Source of the DNA: Tetranychus cinnabarinus
Taxonomy: Eukaryota; Arthropoda; Arachnida; Trombidiformes; Tetranychidae
Assembly (NCBI GenBank): GCA_022266195.1
Contig: WHVY01000005.1
Coordinates: 6,014,001 to 6,078,000 of the forward strand
Reading direction: 5' to 3'
DNA length: 64,000 bases
The position numbers and the translations under genes were made by a program. Below the pieces are notes generated by a model. It was not told the origin of the DNA and did no database searches. It saw only the letters and a list, made by a program, of their open reading frames with translations. Shown here in pieces: positions 22,802 to 37,539 of the stretch. How positions within the stretch are numbered: position 1 is the stretch's first letter; every line of letters starts with the position of its first letter.

Positions 22802-25800
22802 TTATCTTGGAGTGGGTAAAAAGTGTCCCAAGGATGGATGATTTGATCCATAGTTTGAGGCTCCATTTGTAGACATGTCAAGTTGACCAGTTGATGAAGT
22901 GGACGATGATGATCTACCTGTTATTGACAAGCCATCAGTAAAAGGATCAGGATGAGGCCATCCAGCCATCCCAGCAAAAATACTTGAAGATAGTGCAGAA
23001 GCTTTTGCACAATAAGATGTATTATTATGATCAGGGGAAGAAAGGGTTGCATCAATATAAGGTGTAGAGTTGTTAACAGGGCTCGATGTGGAAGTTGTTG
23101 CACCTGAAGGAGATGAGACAGAATTTAATGAGGATGGTGAACGATAAAAATCATGCAATGAAGAGGATTCCTTACCCATTGAACTGCCTGTGGAATTCAT
23201 TCCTTCATGATGATGAGAGTGGAGATTTGTTGGTGGATAAACTGAATTGTGATGGTAGTCAGATACAAATCTACTCCAACCAGTGCTACTCAAATGAGGA
23301 TAACCAGGTCCAGAAATTTGATGATGTGTGTGAGGGTGAAAAGTGTGATGATGGTGATGTGGATGATGAGCATGGTGAGATGGCGAGGATGGCGGATGTG
23401 GTCCAAGAAGATGCATATAAGCTTCAATATGATGAGTTGATGGTGCAACTGATGTTACGGTTGATGTTGCTGAGGATGATGAAGATGTTGAATCGATATT
23501 ACCATTTTCATTATTGTTATCAGAATCGCTATTGTTGTTTCCATTATTCAACCCCGAGTTGGTGTCAAAAACATTGTTACAATCAGTTGAGTTATTCAAA
23601 TTTGATGAACCAGACGATGATGACCCAAGCACAGAGTTAGAAACTGATTGAGGACGATGATAGCTATTAGATGATGGTGAGTTGTGATGTTGACTTTGAT
23701 TGTTACCATTGATTAAAGATGAACAGTTTGTTTCTAGCAAATTAGACGAAGAGGATGATGCGATTGTTAATAAAGGTTCACTATGACCACCTGATGAAGT
23801 TTGATGGTGGAACGATGTAGATTGTGATGAAGCTTGTCCATTGTTTAGTCTTGATCGAGAAATAATTTCACCATAACCATGGTTCGCTGCTTGATCTTTA
23901 CCAATCAATCCATAAGTACCACTGTACCGCCCTTGTTGTTGAGGTGTTGTCGGTGGTGTGGGTGGACTTTGATTGTAGCCTGAAGGACGTGATAATGAAT
24001 AGTTTGTTAGATAAGAGGATGAAGACGGTATTCCAATCGATGAAGAAGATGGCGATGAGAATGAAGGATTACCAACAAATGTAGACATTGATAACGGGTT
24101 AATATTGATATTATTGCTCTCATTATCATCAATGTCACCATTTTCACGTAACATTGAAGCTTGATTGTGTAAGTCTTCATTGTGATGATGAACGGAACTA
24201 TGGAGGTGAGAGTGTGGATGAGTATGATGATGAGAAATTTGATTAGCTAAATGAGCAGATTGAGCGTGATGAGAAAGAGCATCTGTGCCAAACGATGATC
24301 CATTTGATGAAGGTTCACTTGGTGGACGTGAGATAGGACTTCTAGATATATCATCATCTTCAGCCAGAGTTTGATTACTCAATGAATTTGATCCCGGTGA
24401 ATCAATAGACGATGAAGCTATATTACCAGATGAACTATCATGGTTAGCTGATGAAGATGATGAACCTCGATTATGACCATTTGTACCATTAGATTTAACT
24501 GGTTTTCGGCGTCTTGGTTGATACTTATAGTCAGGAAAATCTTTCTTGTGTTTAAACCTTAATCTCTCAGCTTCAGCAATAAACGGTTTCTTCTCATCAT
24601 CCCCAAGAACTCTGCTGTAGATAAACATAAAATTTGATAGAAAACGAAATTTTCATTAATAAAGAGGAACCAAACAAGATAAAACAAGTGAAAAATAGAC
24701 ACAATAAAATGTTAAAACACATTATCCACTATAACCACAACAAATTGAAACATAAACTGAGAAGCGCAAGCTTTTTTCACATTTTATAAAACTGCTCAAA
24801 CGCTAATTAACTACAGATTAACATTACCAATGGTAATAACATTGATGATAGTTGTTAATTAAAGATAAAACAATTTGGAAACAAAAAGCTCACAAAATCA
24901 AAATAAACATTATTTGTCTGTTTTTAACATTTTAACGACTTTCTTCTTTCTTCTCTCTTCTCTCTTCGTTCATTTTTGATTTTTTTACTGTTTTTCATTT
25001 CTATGGGAAAATTGATTTAAGCAAATTCTTTCAGCTTACAATCAAGACAAAAATTGTTTCCAATATTATTATAGATTGAAATGATGAGCATTAAAAAAAA
25101 TTCAATCGACCCGGGCAATTGTAAGCAGTAGTTGGTTGAAAAAAACGGACAAAATTCAAACTTCATTTTTTTCCTGTCAACACCTAGATGGCAATCAAAA
25201 TCAATGCAACCTCTTATGTCACAAGGTTTGCACCAAATATATTATTTACTCTGTTATCAACTAGTGTTAACCTGTAATTAGAGTTAAAAGTGATCCTTAA
25301 TAATTCAACTTTTCATGATTGTTTCCAGGTCTGACCTGAAGCTCCAACAACAGAGCTATTAATTTGACCTGAGCCAAGTATTATTAAATAGTGCAACAAA
25401 CTCGTACCTCCAAAGTTTTCCCAATGTTTTACTGAGTTCAGCGTTATGAAGGTGAGGATATTGTTCTGAAAGTTTTCTTCTTGCAGCCTGAGCCCAAACC
25501 ATGAAAGCATTCATTGGCCTTTTAACATGAATCTTGAGCTTGGATGAAGTTGTTGGTCGACTCTTGGTTGTCACTAAAGTCCAATCATATCCTTTTAAAA
25601 CCTTGGTCACTGCATCATTAATTGAAGAAGCCAGTTGATCCGAATGATTACATGATTTCCTGTTGTCAGTTGACTTGGGAACAGAAGAGATTGTCAACGA
25701 AATTACATTTGATCCGTTTGCTGGTGAGGATAACGAGGAGACTGTTGATGAAGAAGAGGACGAGGATGAAGAAGATGAAGATCCATTTGTTGATGGAGAA

Positions 25801-25925
25801 GCAGAGGTTGATGATGAGCTTGGTGTCAGTGTAACCAATTGAGATTCGTTGCACTTTGAAACATTTACTGATTCCTCTGTTGACATTTCATCACTCATAT
25901 TATTGGAAGACAATTTGATTTGCAT
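22802..25925 (-). CDS. SoxE-group HMG-box transcription factor (Sox8/9/10, Sox100B type)
   Basis: SoxE factors bind DNA through one HMG box and control gonad, gut and neural-crest-type programmes. Exons 25408-25925 and 22802-24611 join through AG|A in the HMG box (LGKLWR then VLGDDEKKPF), an intron position I associate with SoxE genes. Residues about 102-120 hold the SoxE dimerisation motif (AVTKVLKGYDWTL), followed by the HMG box at about 132-202 (HVKRPMNAFMVWAQAARRKL, NAELSKTLGKLWR, HKKDFPDYKYQPRRRK). The 775-residue protein is much longer than vertebrate SoxE because of Ser, Asn and His tracts in the C-terminal part. A further start at residue 10 is possible. The acceptor used is the second AG of CAGCAG; use of the first would break the frame. 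Identity is very sure; symbol left blank because orthology to one paralogue cannot be set here. Confidence 0.95.
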
Positions 25926-26346
25926 AATAATTCACTAAACTTTCAACTGATTTACAATCAAAGGCAATAATTATTCAATGGATGGATATTGGACGGTCAC
26001 AATAGACGATCACAGTAAATGGTCACAATGGAAACAATGGATAGATCAAGAAGAAGGACGGTAAACATTTTCAAAGGACATTCAGTGGCAAAAATGCGCA
26101 ATATAAGGAGACAAAATTGGATGGTGATGTTGAATAAATTGTTGAAATGAAATAACCATATAGAAAGGAGGAAAAAATACAACAAAATAGCAAACGAAGA
26201 AAGGAAATGGATAAAAGATGATGATGGCGAAGATGTTGATGGTGATATTTTTGTTATGGTTTTACGTTAAGTTCCGTTTGATGTAGTTCAAAAATAAGAA
26301 GATGGAAAAGAGAGAGAGAAAGAAAAACGCGAATACAGAAGATGGT

Positions 26347-26486
26347 GATGATGATGAACTGAATAGGAGGAGTTAGGAATTTCATCCTTACAGTATTCAT
26401 CTTTGTTTTTGGGCAACGAGTCATCACAAAAAGGCAAAGTTCCTAACTCCTCCTTTATTTCCTCCTCCTATTCAGCTCATCAACAT
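26347..26486. repeat. Imperfect inverted repeat upstream of SoxE
   Basis: Left arm 26347-26379 contains AACTGAATAGGAGGAGTTAG; right arm 26440-26486 is its reverse complement, with a 12-bp insertion that repeats TCCTCC. The arms are separated by about 60 bp. If transcribed this would fold into a long stem-loop. Confidence 0.7.
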
Positions 26487-29400
26487 CATTTCTATCTTTT
26501 TCAGCTTCTTTTTCATCTGCTCTTTTCTATCTCTACTCATCTGTATTCACAGATTTTCATCATCAAACTGAACTTAGTCTTAAACTTGAACAAAAATATC
26601 TTCATCAACAACAACATCTATATGGCCATGGTTATTTCAATTTGATCAACATCCGATCAAGAAAGGCGAGCGCAAAAAGATTTCAATTTTTTGCCCAAAA
26701 TCAAATCATTTTCTTCCATCTCTCCTTGGTTCAATCATTTTGAAATGGATTCAATTTTTGAATGTTTAGCAAACATGGAGCAAAAATTTATTCAACTGAT
26801 GTTTATTAATTATCATTTATAACAAGACTAATCTGTTTCCTCCTGTTTCTGATGAGAGGAAAAATGTTAATCAAATGAAAGACTAATGACAAACGCACAA
26901 AGTAATAAGATGAATTATAGTTGATAAAATGATTTATGATACAAACTGATGATCAACTGTGTCATGATAATGTTGACTGAAAACTGAAAAGTGAAAGGTT
27001 CATCTTGCAACTTTAATTAAAACCCAGAATCAAAACAGAAAAAAAGCAAACGATTAAAGTCTAATGTTTAAAATACAAGTTTAATGGATTAACTTCAAGT
27101 CATCAAGTTGAATCCTTGAATTAACATTGATGTTTACATTAAATGGTGTGTAAATTGTGAATACAGAAACAGAAATGGTGAAATTTGAAATGTTAAAGTT
27201 AATCAAAACAATTGGACAAAAGTGAGACAATTAATCAAATGGAAGGCAAATTTGCAAATATTTCAATCGACAAGTTTGGACAGGAAAAAAATGTCTTAAG
27301 CAAACATGAAAGCTTGACCGCACTGAATGTCACTGAATGTCAATGAATGGTAAAATTGTTGACAATAATTGGTGACAATTTGTGGTTATTGGGTAAAATG
27401 TAATTACTTTGAACAATCAAGGATTACTTGGAGTTGTCAAAATATTAGTATTGCATTGATGAGAGTTGAAGGTAGACAAACAAATTTGAAATGTGCCAAA
27501 CTGATGAGGCAAAGATGTTGCAAAGGATGAAGATGAGAAGGTGAAAGATGATGAAAGTGAGCCGAGTTATTTTGTTGGCAATAAATGTAGTGAATAGTAA
27601 CCGGATATGTATCATTATCTGAGTATATTAGTTACGGTGTATTGTTGGCGGCTCATTTCTCGATTTTCCGCTAAACTTTTGAACCTTTTTCGCTGTAATT
27701 TATTTTACAATCTCTTAACCCTACACTGAGTTTGCACAGAGGGACAGTCGGTTGAACACACACCAAGCCTTGGAGTATCCAAAGGAGCAGCATCCAGCAT
27801 TTTGTAAAACAAAAACATACAAAGATAAAGGCGTTGATTTGATATTGAATAAGTGATGAGGATAAACTTTATCTTCATGTTTACTTCTGCTCATCTCTAA
27901 AACAAATCTCAATTAGTAGAACATTTTTCCGACTTTTACTCAACCAAATCAATCTTCATCATCTTTTATTCCTTCTCTGACCATCGTCTTGTTCACCCTC
28001 ATCGCACTGTTCATCTTCATTCCTTCAGTTGTACCGATGATAATGACGATCCTCCTTCTTAACGCGTCCATCTTTTGTCTTGCTTCATGGCTGACTGCGA
28101 TATCCTTTGAAAAGGCCAAACACTTTGGTCTCTTTTTTTCGCTCTTCACATACATTCTTCCTCTTCTTCTTCATCATCATCAAATTAACAATATTTAATA
28201 TTGAATTTGACTCTTTTCTCTTCTTCTCATCTTCTTTTTTCTTCTCTTTTTTTTGCTTCTCTTCAAATCATCTTTTTCTTTTCTCAGTGACCCTGAAAAG
28301 TGTCTTTTTGTAGCTCCTTCTTTCAACTTGGAATGTTAAGAGAAGCAAAAAAAGATGACGATGATGAGCCTGGTGATGATGAAGAAAAGTGAAGTGCCAA
28401 TGTAACATTCCAGGAAGAGATTGAACTAATAAATTGCCAAAGAAACTCATAAAACCATGAAAACGTTGCCCATCAAATGTTAAACCATTATTATACGTTT
28501 GTCATCTCTCACGATTCCTTGTTTTTACTCTATCATTATCACAATGCTTTGCAGATGAAAAATATTGAAGTTTAACCAGAAAAAAAACCAAAGACAAAAA
28601 ACTATATCAATCGTAATTAAAACGCAAACCTTGGTTCGCTCATTAAAACTAGTTTTCTGTCGTTCGCTCCTCCTTTCCTCATCCCTTTTCACCCTCTTTT
28701 TTTGCCTTCTTGTCTGAATCCTTTTCCTTTATCCAATCAGGTTAATTGACTCGGTAAGGATAGACCTGAGCAAGAGAAGCAAGTTATAGGATGAAATGAA
28801 AAGAACGGAAAAATGAGTAAACTATTTGATGAAGATGAATGATAAAATAGTTGAACGTTTATCATGTTAAACCATCAAAAAGCAGGAGGAGGAGTAAAGA
28901 GTGTTGAGTTTCAATAACAGGTTACCTTTTAAAATTCAAAAAAACTCATCATTTTCATCTTTAACTTTATCTTTACCTTCATTAACATTTCATCAACAGT
29001 CCGAGTCTAGGCCTTGCAAGGTAACTCTATCAACCCAAGTGAGTGACTCTCTTCCCATCAAGTCGACACACAATGAGAGTCTCTTTACGTGGAAATTTTT
29101 CATTTTCATTTTTCCATTTTTCTTCTTCTCATGTTTATCATTTTCATCGGAAAATAGGAAAAGTTGAACTCTTCAATCAACTGTTGATCAAAGTAAACCT
29201 TTCATCTTGATCATCACTTCAAAACTCTACTCATTTCTCATGATGGTGATGATAGATTTGACCTGACGATCTCCATCACTATTTAAGTTGCGTTTTTTTG
29301 CTTAATGATAACTCAGTTTTTTTTTCTTGCTGCAATTGCTTGCATTCACATTTTTTGATTGCGTAAAATGATTACATTGACTGTAAACCTTTGCTGCTTG

Positions 29401-32400
29401 AATCAATGTTACCTTGTAAGGCACGATAACCTGTACCTGACTCCCTCTCAATCATGAAAAATGTTTTTCTTCACCCAACTTTTCACTCTCGTTTTAAAGA
29501 TGAAGAAGATAACTTGTAATTTTCCCGAAACTGATATATATCATTACCTTTTATCCCATCACTTTTCAACTTCACATTTTTTTTCATCACCTTTCTTATT
29601 TGTATCATCCAATTGTATCAGTCCTTTGCTTACTGTTTAATCCTTGAATCAATTTCAAATGAGAATGATTAACTCTGATAACGAAATCCTTTCTTCATCT
29701 TTCCATTTCCAATAATCTAGTTCAAACAAAATTCAATCAGCATTCATCTTTGATGATGCGGCAAAAGGCAGTTTGTAATAATCGATAATCATCTGAATAA
29801 AGTCAGGGAAAATTTGAGAACAAAGTTGTTCTTTTCACGAAAAATTTTCATCAACATTCACTTCGATAGCAAAGTAACTTTCAATCAGACTATTAGATAA
29901 TCAGATTCGGTTTCAAGAATGAAAATTAAAAGGTAAAAAAGAAACAATGAAAAGGTGAGAAAAAGTGGAATCAAATCTTGTGGATCATCTTCAAGTTTGA
30001 CTTTTCATGGAAAAAAAAGAAATGAAAATTTTCGAAATAACATTGAAACGAATTTTCATGTGATTCAAATTTTTTGGCAAACAGTTTAACCATTTCAAGT
30101 AAAACATTAATTTCGAAATGTGTAAGAAAAAGAAAAATATTTTCTTTACTAAAATGTTTCATGGAAGAAGAAGAAATGGAATGAAATTAAAAGAATTTTT
30201 CATGAGAAGAAAAAAAAATTGGATAAACAAGATTCAGTCTCTATAGTTATTGCAATTTATAGGGAAAAGTTCCGAGAGTCGATCTGATAATGAGAATAAT
30301 TCTGCATTTTTCATGTTGGCAAAGTTAACTCTTTAAACAGATTAAAGATGATCGTAAACATGGTTTGATTAACACTGTTAATACAATGTTGTAAATGATG
30401 ATGATCCTGATGAGGCTGATGAGCATGATGAACATGGTAATGATGAGAATGTTTAAAAATACAAATTACTTATTAACGATGTTTGATTGAAGAGAGAATA
30501 CAATTTTACTTTTCGAATGACAATGTTAACAATTAACAATGATTCTCATTATAAAGACTTTCAAAGATGGAAACAAGCAAAGTGTAAAAAGTGTGCAATT
30601 CACATCTCGATCTTCATCCTGATCATCCTCATCACTTTCATCATTTCTTTATTTCCATCTTTTTCTTGGCGAAGTAAAGAGAAACAGAAAAACAAATTTT
30701 ATCGCAACATTAAATGATAATTGAAATGAGTTGCAACAGAAGATGATGAAGATGATGATAATTATATGATGATTAAGTTGATAATAATAACGATAAACTT
30801 TGCCATTTCATTTTTGGCCTCAACAATGGAAAGCCTTTCATCATTGTTTCCCTTTAAACTAATTTCACTGATTACTCAATAAAAGTAAAATATGAAAATC
30901 AATCAAAAAAGTTAATTATCATTGTCAACTGTGGCTTCAATTTCTGGTGACAATTAACGATAAATGAGAGTTTCAATGAATCTTTTTTTTTCTTCTTCTT
31001 TTCTGTCTTCCAATCAGGTTAACTTTGAATGAGTCCTTTTTGTGTTCGAGTTGTCCTCGTGTGCTCCTATTATGATGGCAATAAAAAGATGATGATTGTC
31101 AGCAAATATGATCATCAGAACCATGTTTGATGCTCTATTGTTTAATCAAGAATGCAGTTAACATTCCCTGGATACGGTTTAACAGTTTAACAGGGAACAA
31201 AACTTGTTCAGCTGTTCAGTCAACAGCAAACATCAACAATGAAACCTGTTGTCCTATACACTTTGGCCTTTCTCAACTTTTCCGTCATTTCTTCTTCTTT
31301 ATCCTCATCTTTGTTACCTTTTTTTCTCGGTCTACTTAGGTGATCTTATATTGCCACCCAAGCCATAGACCACAACATTGATTTGGCACTTTTTTTCATC
31401 GCCTTTTCACCTTTTCAAATGTCAACTACAATTACAAGTTTAATTGATATTTGATGATCATCTGAAAGAGGCGGGTTAAATTTCCCATCAAAATGATTCA
31501 TTTCATCAGTTTTTTGGGACTTGAGTTAAGATTGACTTTGCTTGGGATCAAACCAAAAGTCAACCTTTTCTAGGTTCATTTTGCAGTAAAGCGGTTTGAG
31601 TTTAGACTTGATTTGCAACGATTTTCAAGATTGCGATTTCAATAGCGATTTTGATGGCAAACTGAGAGTTTTTGGCAAACAGTTTGGAGAGTTAAACTAT
31701 TAAGATAAGATAAATAATAAGATGGGTTCAGATTAACTTTTTTAAATCAGAGTTGGAAATTGTTTTTTCACCATTTTTTGATCGACCTTATAAATTAAGA
31801 AAATCGGAAAGTTAAAGGAAAATGAAAGATTAAGTAGAAAAGATTTGAACTGCTAGATGATTAAATTGGGACTGAGCATTTAACAGAGTATAAATGCTTA
31901 TGAAATGTGCACGAATCAATGTTCAATCCATAATTCAATCAGTTCTGAAGAGGTTGATTAAAATTTTGATGAAATTATGTCAACTTTGCTATTTTTAGCC
32001 AAACCATATTTTTGGTTCATTTTAAGCACTTTGATTAATCTCATGTCTTAAGAGTCTAGGCCTGATCCAAATGCGAACTTGTAATAACGATTTTCAAAAT
32101 ATGTTTGATATCGAAAGTTGTACAAAAATCGAGTTTAGCGAAACATTCATTCCTTTTAATCTTGTCTAATGGTTGCTGTAAAGATTCAGAAGATTAATGT
32201 TTATTTAAATAATTGCATTAATTGATGTTCACAGTGTGAGTTTAAACTGTTGCTGATCAACTAAATTACTGGCTATTCATTATCCTGTGTTGCTCTTCAA
32301 TTTTCATTTTCCTGTTAACCTATCATTCAATGTAGTAATTAACTAACAATAGAAATGCTTTTTTTCAATTTAGATTAATTAACCAACTGGATTAGTTGAA

Positions 32401-35400
32401 ACTACCGCAGAACCGGAATCAAGGTTCAGAAAATTGAATCGTTTTTTGTTTCTTCTTGTTGTCTCGTAATACATTTGTCAGACTTCGGCTTGTGTAAAGT
32501 GCAATGATAAAAGCCTTTTTTTCAAGGCTCATGGAATGTCCAATATGGCCTTATAAGATGACATAATTTGTAAACGATAATCACTTCTTTTTCATCATCA
32601 TCAACCTCATCTTCAACTTCATCTTCATCTTCATCTTTCCAAATTCAAACTCAAGTTCCTTTCCTTTGGAAACAGCCTTTTTCCGTTGAGATGTTGTGGT
32701 TAACAGATTTAAAGAGGCAAACAGAAACAACAAAGAAGACTCTTTGATCAATTTCATTGTAAACATTTAAAAACATTGTACAAAAATAAAGCTCAGAATC
32801 ACATTTAACTTGATAATATTATCATTTAGGCTTTGATAGCACTTCAAGTTTAAACCCAAATTCATGTTTACGTTGCGAGTGCAGTTACAATCAAAGTTAC
32901 AATTGATTTAAAAATGGTTACAACTTGGACAGTTAATATAATCTTGATCAAAGTATCCAACGACAAGGGAAAAAAGATTCAACTCAATGTTTATTTATAT
33001 TGTAATGAACACTGCTCAGAGAGATTTGATTCAATCAAGACGATCATTTCAATTTGCAAATTTAATTTAGAAACTCAGTCTTTTTTGCAAAACCTCATTT
33101 CCAATCGAAAAGTGTAAACATTCAAGTTTCCATTTTTGTCACTCATCTTTTTCATCTCATCATTATCATTGTTTTCACCATTATCATCCTCACCATCACC
33201 TAATATGATACACTTTTCAACACTAATAATCGGTTAAATTATAATAACATTGTTCCTTTGCTTCATCCTCTTACCGTTTGCCCAGCATTTTTCATCTCAT
33301 GTTTCGCTGTTCAAATGTTCATTTTAACATGTTAACTGAAATTACTCTGATTATTAACTTAATCTTTACCATCGCCATCCAAGGATCACATTTCAAAGGC
33401 AAAAAAGCTTCAAAAACCGACTCATTACCATATTGAAGCAAAATAGAGAAAATTATTTTTACTCTAATTGTTGGCATTTATTTAAAGTTGATCAACTAAA
33501 CAATAACATTGTGTTGATTTAAGGACAAGAAATTCATTTCACAAAGTTCATTTCTAGAAAATTAATGGAAAAAAATTAAATTAAATTTGTAAAGATTGAA
33601 CCTTTAAAGTGTGAAAATATCTAAACAAGAAAAGTTGGAGGAAACCATCAGTTCATCGCTTTATGTTAATGTTAAACTTGCCTCTGAAAGACTTTGATTG
33701 TAAAAAATTGTTGATCCTTTTGAATTGATATTAAGTGTTAAAAGATTACCTGTTCAGAACTGGGTGAAATCTGATGAGATTTTAAAGCTCATCAAATGCG
33801 CAGGGAACATCAATTTGGTTTTATGTTTCATTTGATTTCTATTTTTTTGCATTTGCAAATTACAATATTAGCTGTTGGATAATGATGATGATTACTATTG
33901 TGAATGATTCAATTGATGAGTTAGGAGCAAATAAAATGGTTTAATTTAAGTCAATAATTTTGCTTCTCTTCTCATGCTTCTTCTTAATCTGTAATAATCT
34001 GAAATGTCTGTTGATCACAGGGAAACTGATTCAGATTATTGAGATCGATTTAAATGATAATGGCAAATAATAATGATAATAATCAACCTTTCAATAATAT
34101 TGAAGAAAGGTGATGCAGCACAACAGATCAGAAGTAATGAGTAAATGAAAGAGAAGAAAAAAATGTAGGAGTTTACACTTAAACCTTTAAACTATGATAA
34201 TAATAAGACAAGTTGGGAGGATGAAGAAGTAGGAAAGAAGAAGATTCAAGATTGAAAGGTTTCAAGATGAAGAGTTGTCTAACTTTTTCTGATCAACTTT
34301 TCATCATTCTCAATCCCCTTTGGTCAGTAAAATCTAAGAAAAAAAGTTTCTGATCATTTCACAAGTAGCTATTTTTTTATGCGAAAACCTTTTTACCAAA
34401 AATTTTGTACGACATGAAGATGGAAATGGATTGCATGGAAATATGTTTCAATAATTGCTTATTAGATAACGATGGATGGAACTCAATTCATATTTATAAT
34501 AATGAACAAGTGACATTTGAGCTATAATAAGTCAGTTATTAGAAGAATGAAAAAGTTGTAAAGGTAAATGATCAATTCATTATCTGTCCAAAGTACGAAA
34601 ACTACTTATAGATTGTTAACCTTTGTTTATTGTTTGAATTTAATTAATTTTTAACAATATGATATTTCATTGTAACTGTACTTTCGAGAATCTTGATAGT
34701 GTCATCTAAAAGCACTATTAGGGGAAAAAGTTTAATCTGAGAATGGACTATATTACATTATGAATGATGCATATTTTGGTTTAATAAATACATTAAAAGC
34801 TGATTAGATTTTCTTTCTGCACTTAAATATGAAACGGTATTATAAATTACAATAATAGTTTAGTTAACTATTGTTTGGTCGCAATCATAACGTACAACTA
34901 AAATCGGATCTGATGCGATATTGTTTAAGAAAAAATGGAAAAACTTCGGCAACGCTGAATACAATAACCTAATAGGACAGATTCAATTCGATTTTCATTA
35001 AAAATAACAAAAATCAGGAATCGAATTAGGTTCAATACAAAATAAAAACGAGAAAATGCACAGACTAGCTCTACCTGGTGAACGTTAAAATGACTAATTA
35101 CTTACTTTGTTTTATTTTTTTGTTGATAAACATCGAGATAAAACATTTTAGCCAACAATATAACAAATTATTCAGTGAGAAAATTCTGAATTTTAAATTT
35201 TAATTAACAATTTAGAATATGCGTCATTCCATAGTTGATTTTGTCCACTTTATTCAACTTTTTTGTGTTCACACAAAATGAAAAGGAAAATGAGAAAGTG
35301 ATTCAATACAGATCAACAAATTTTTTCTGATGACAGAAGATGGCGCCAAGAGACTCTTTTCAATGATCTGTAATTATGAAAGCTTTTTGATAGACTTTCG

Positions 35401-36992
35401 CTTGATTATTTCAGATTTGTTGGGTTAAGTTGCATAAATTTTCACAATAGCATCATTAAATAAAAAATGATAGCATCACAAAATTAATTAAAATAATAAG
35501 TTTATATTTCTTTTAACTCAAGAAAAGAAAGAGAAATGGTAAGAGAAAAGTGTAAAAAATTTGTGTAGAGAGCAAAAAGAAAGTGTTTCTCACGCCATCT
35601 TCTGAAACCAAAAAAAAAATTATCAATCAAATATTGAATCATAAGTTGAATCATAAACATAAGTTTCGAATATTAAAGCAAAAAAGGGAAATGAGCGGTT
35701 AATTATTTGAATAAAATGTCTTAAGAAAAAAAGTAAATCTGTAATTTCCAGAGGAAGCCTCTATCGTTATTCTGCTGATTGATCATCTTTTAAAAACAAA
35801 GTTCAACAGATGAAATGAATCAAACAGCACAACAGAATCACTTCTAATCATTTATAATTGCATATCAAGTCAAACAAACAACGCCTATTGATTGCACACC
35901 TATTATACTTGCATAATATTTAGAAATAGTTGGCAATATTTCTTTATTTATCATATGATTGTAGCTAATCTTGACTGTTGATGTTTTATTATTATGATTA
36001 ATTGTGATTAATATTATATTTGATATTTCAATTTTTGCTGTTCAAGTGCGATTTATGATGAAATGGATTACATCAGCAAGTAAATCGTCATATACGATTA
36101 GTGTATCAATAGGTTAACATGAAACAAAGTGATAAAAAAGTGGGAAATCCTAATGCCTCAGCCATTACATTTGTAAGATCTGCACTTAGCAATATTTTTT
36201 TCAAACGATGAGTGTTGACTTTTGATTCAATTTTATCCAACTTTTATTGAATAGATATGGATAAATAATAAAACGATGTAATCAACTTTTATTGAGGTGA
36301 ATCAAGCTCAACAATCCAATAATGAGCAAACATTGAATACAATTTTCAAGCTAAATAGGAGCATGAAATATGACAATTGAATCGATCCTTGGATAAATCT
36401 ATCAATCTGAATGTCAATTTCCCAATATTATGATTGAATGAGTTTAATGCTCTGGATTTTTATCAATAATAAGTAACATTTAATCGTTAATACACACACT
36501 TTAATCAAAACCAGATTTCTTGAACCAGTCCATTTTAGGTTTACCAGATTTTTAACCGTTTTAACCCAAGTGACTGTTTTGTAAATATTGTTTACTTGCC
36601 ATTAAACAACAATTAATCAGAGTCTATTTATTTTCATTAATCATTGTAATCATTATGCTTGAGGTTTAGGTTGAAGAGTTGAAATGTAAAGAGAAGTGAA
36701 AATGATCAGATTGAGAAATAATTAAGTATGATTACAATTTAGAGTAAAACAATACTTTACATTTCACTTTTGTTGCTCAAATTACAATTAAAATTGCTGT
36801 CGTCAATTGCACAGTCAATGGATTGCACTTTACTAACTAATTAACCATCATCAATCTTATGTTACCTTAATTTAGCATTTCCAATTTGTTCAGCTTTTAT
36901 CGCCTTATTTCAATCTCTACCTTCTGGTAAGTCAAACAGCTAATCAAGTCTACAATTTAAAAACAATTGAATGTGAATCTTGATCAGCCTAA

Positions 36993-37013
36993 ACACAAAC
37001 ACACACACACAAC
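36993..37013. repeat. Short (CA)n microsatellite
   Basis: A run of AAACACAAACACACACACACA-type dinucleotide repeats, about 20 bp. No functional claim. Confidence 0.6.
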
Positions 37014-37539
37014 AATCACACTCAGACACGATAATTTAACAACGATTAGTAGAAACTCATCGAATTGTTTCATCCATCAATTTCATCTCGTCTTGAGCCT
37101 CATAAATGTATTATTTACCTTGTTAACCTCCTAAGCCAACCGTTGCATTTATTCACAACAAGATAATCTTTTGTTCCCAATTAAATCTATTAATTAGCCA
37201 GACTTGATTATCGTCAATCCTCTCTCAATGTTCATTATTACAGACAATTATGTTCATCATTGGACGTTAATTTTTTGTTAACCATTTCAATTGCTTCTAT
37301 TAATCATACAACAATCATTCTTCACAGTTGACTATTTAGTTTACATTTTATGTCTCATTTTAATCAAATGAACCTGAAGTGCTTCCAGTTGTTAACATTT
37401 TGGTGAAATTATATCATTTCAATAGTAACTTTAGATAAAATCTGATATTTTCACAACATTTCATAATCCATAAGCTTGATGTTGTATTCAATGATGATAG
37501 ATGATCAAACAATTTGAGATAACGAAACACTAATCATGA

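Larger units (their letters stand above)
25926..37500. other. Long gene-poor region upstream of SoxE
   Basis: About 11.6 kb with no gene I can support. It contains pyrimidine-rich blocks (about 28130-28290, 32580-32640), many GATGAT/ATCATC-type runs (for example 26346-26360, 30400-30450) and an inverted repeat at 26347-26486. Open frames such as 32914-33117 (67 codons) or 28901-29167 show no family features or splice context. It lies 5' of SoxE and 3' of the C/EBP gene, both on the minus strand, and is a good candidate for SoxE enhancers. Confidence 0.5.

Noticed and set aside
23086..23640. 184-codon plus-strand open frame
   Set aside because: Lies opposite the repeat-rich coding sequence of SoxE and has biased Met/Leu composition; a mirror of the real frame.
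32914..33117. 67-codon open frame (MVTTWTVNIILIKVSNDKGK start)
   Set aside because: Fairly protein-like composition, but single, short, without splice context or family motif in a gene-poor region.
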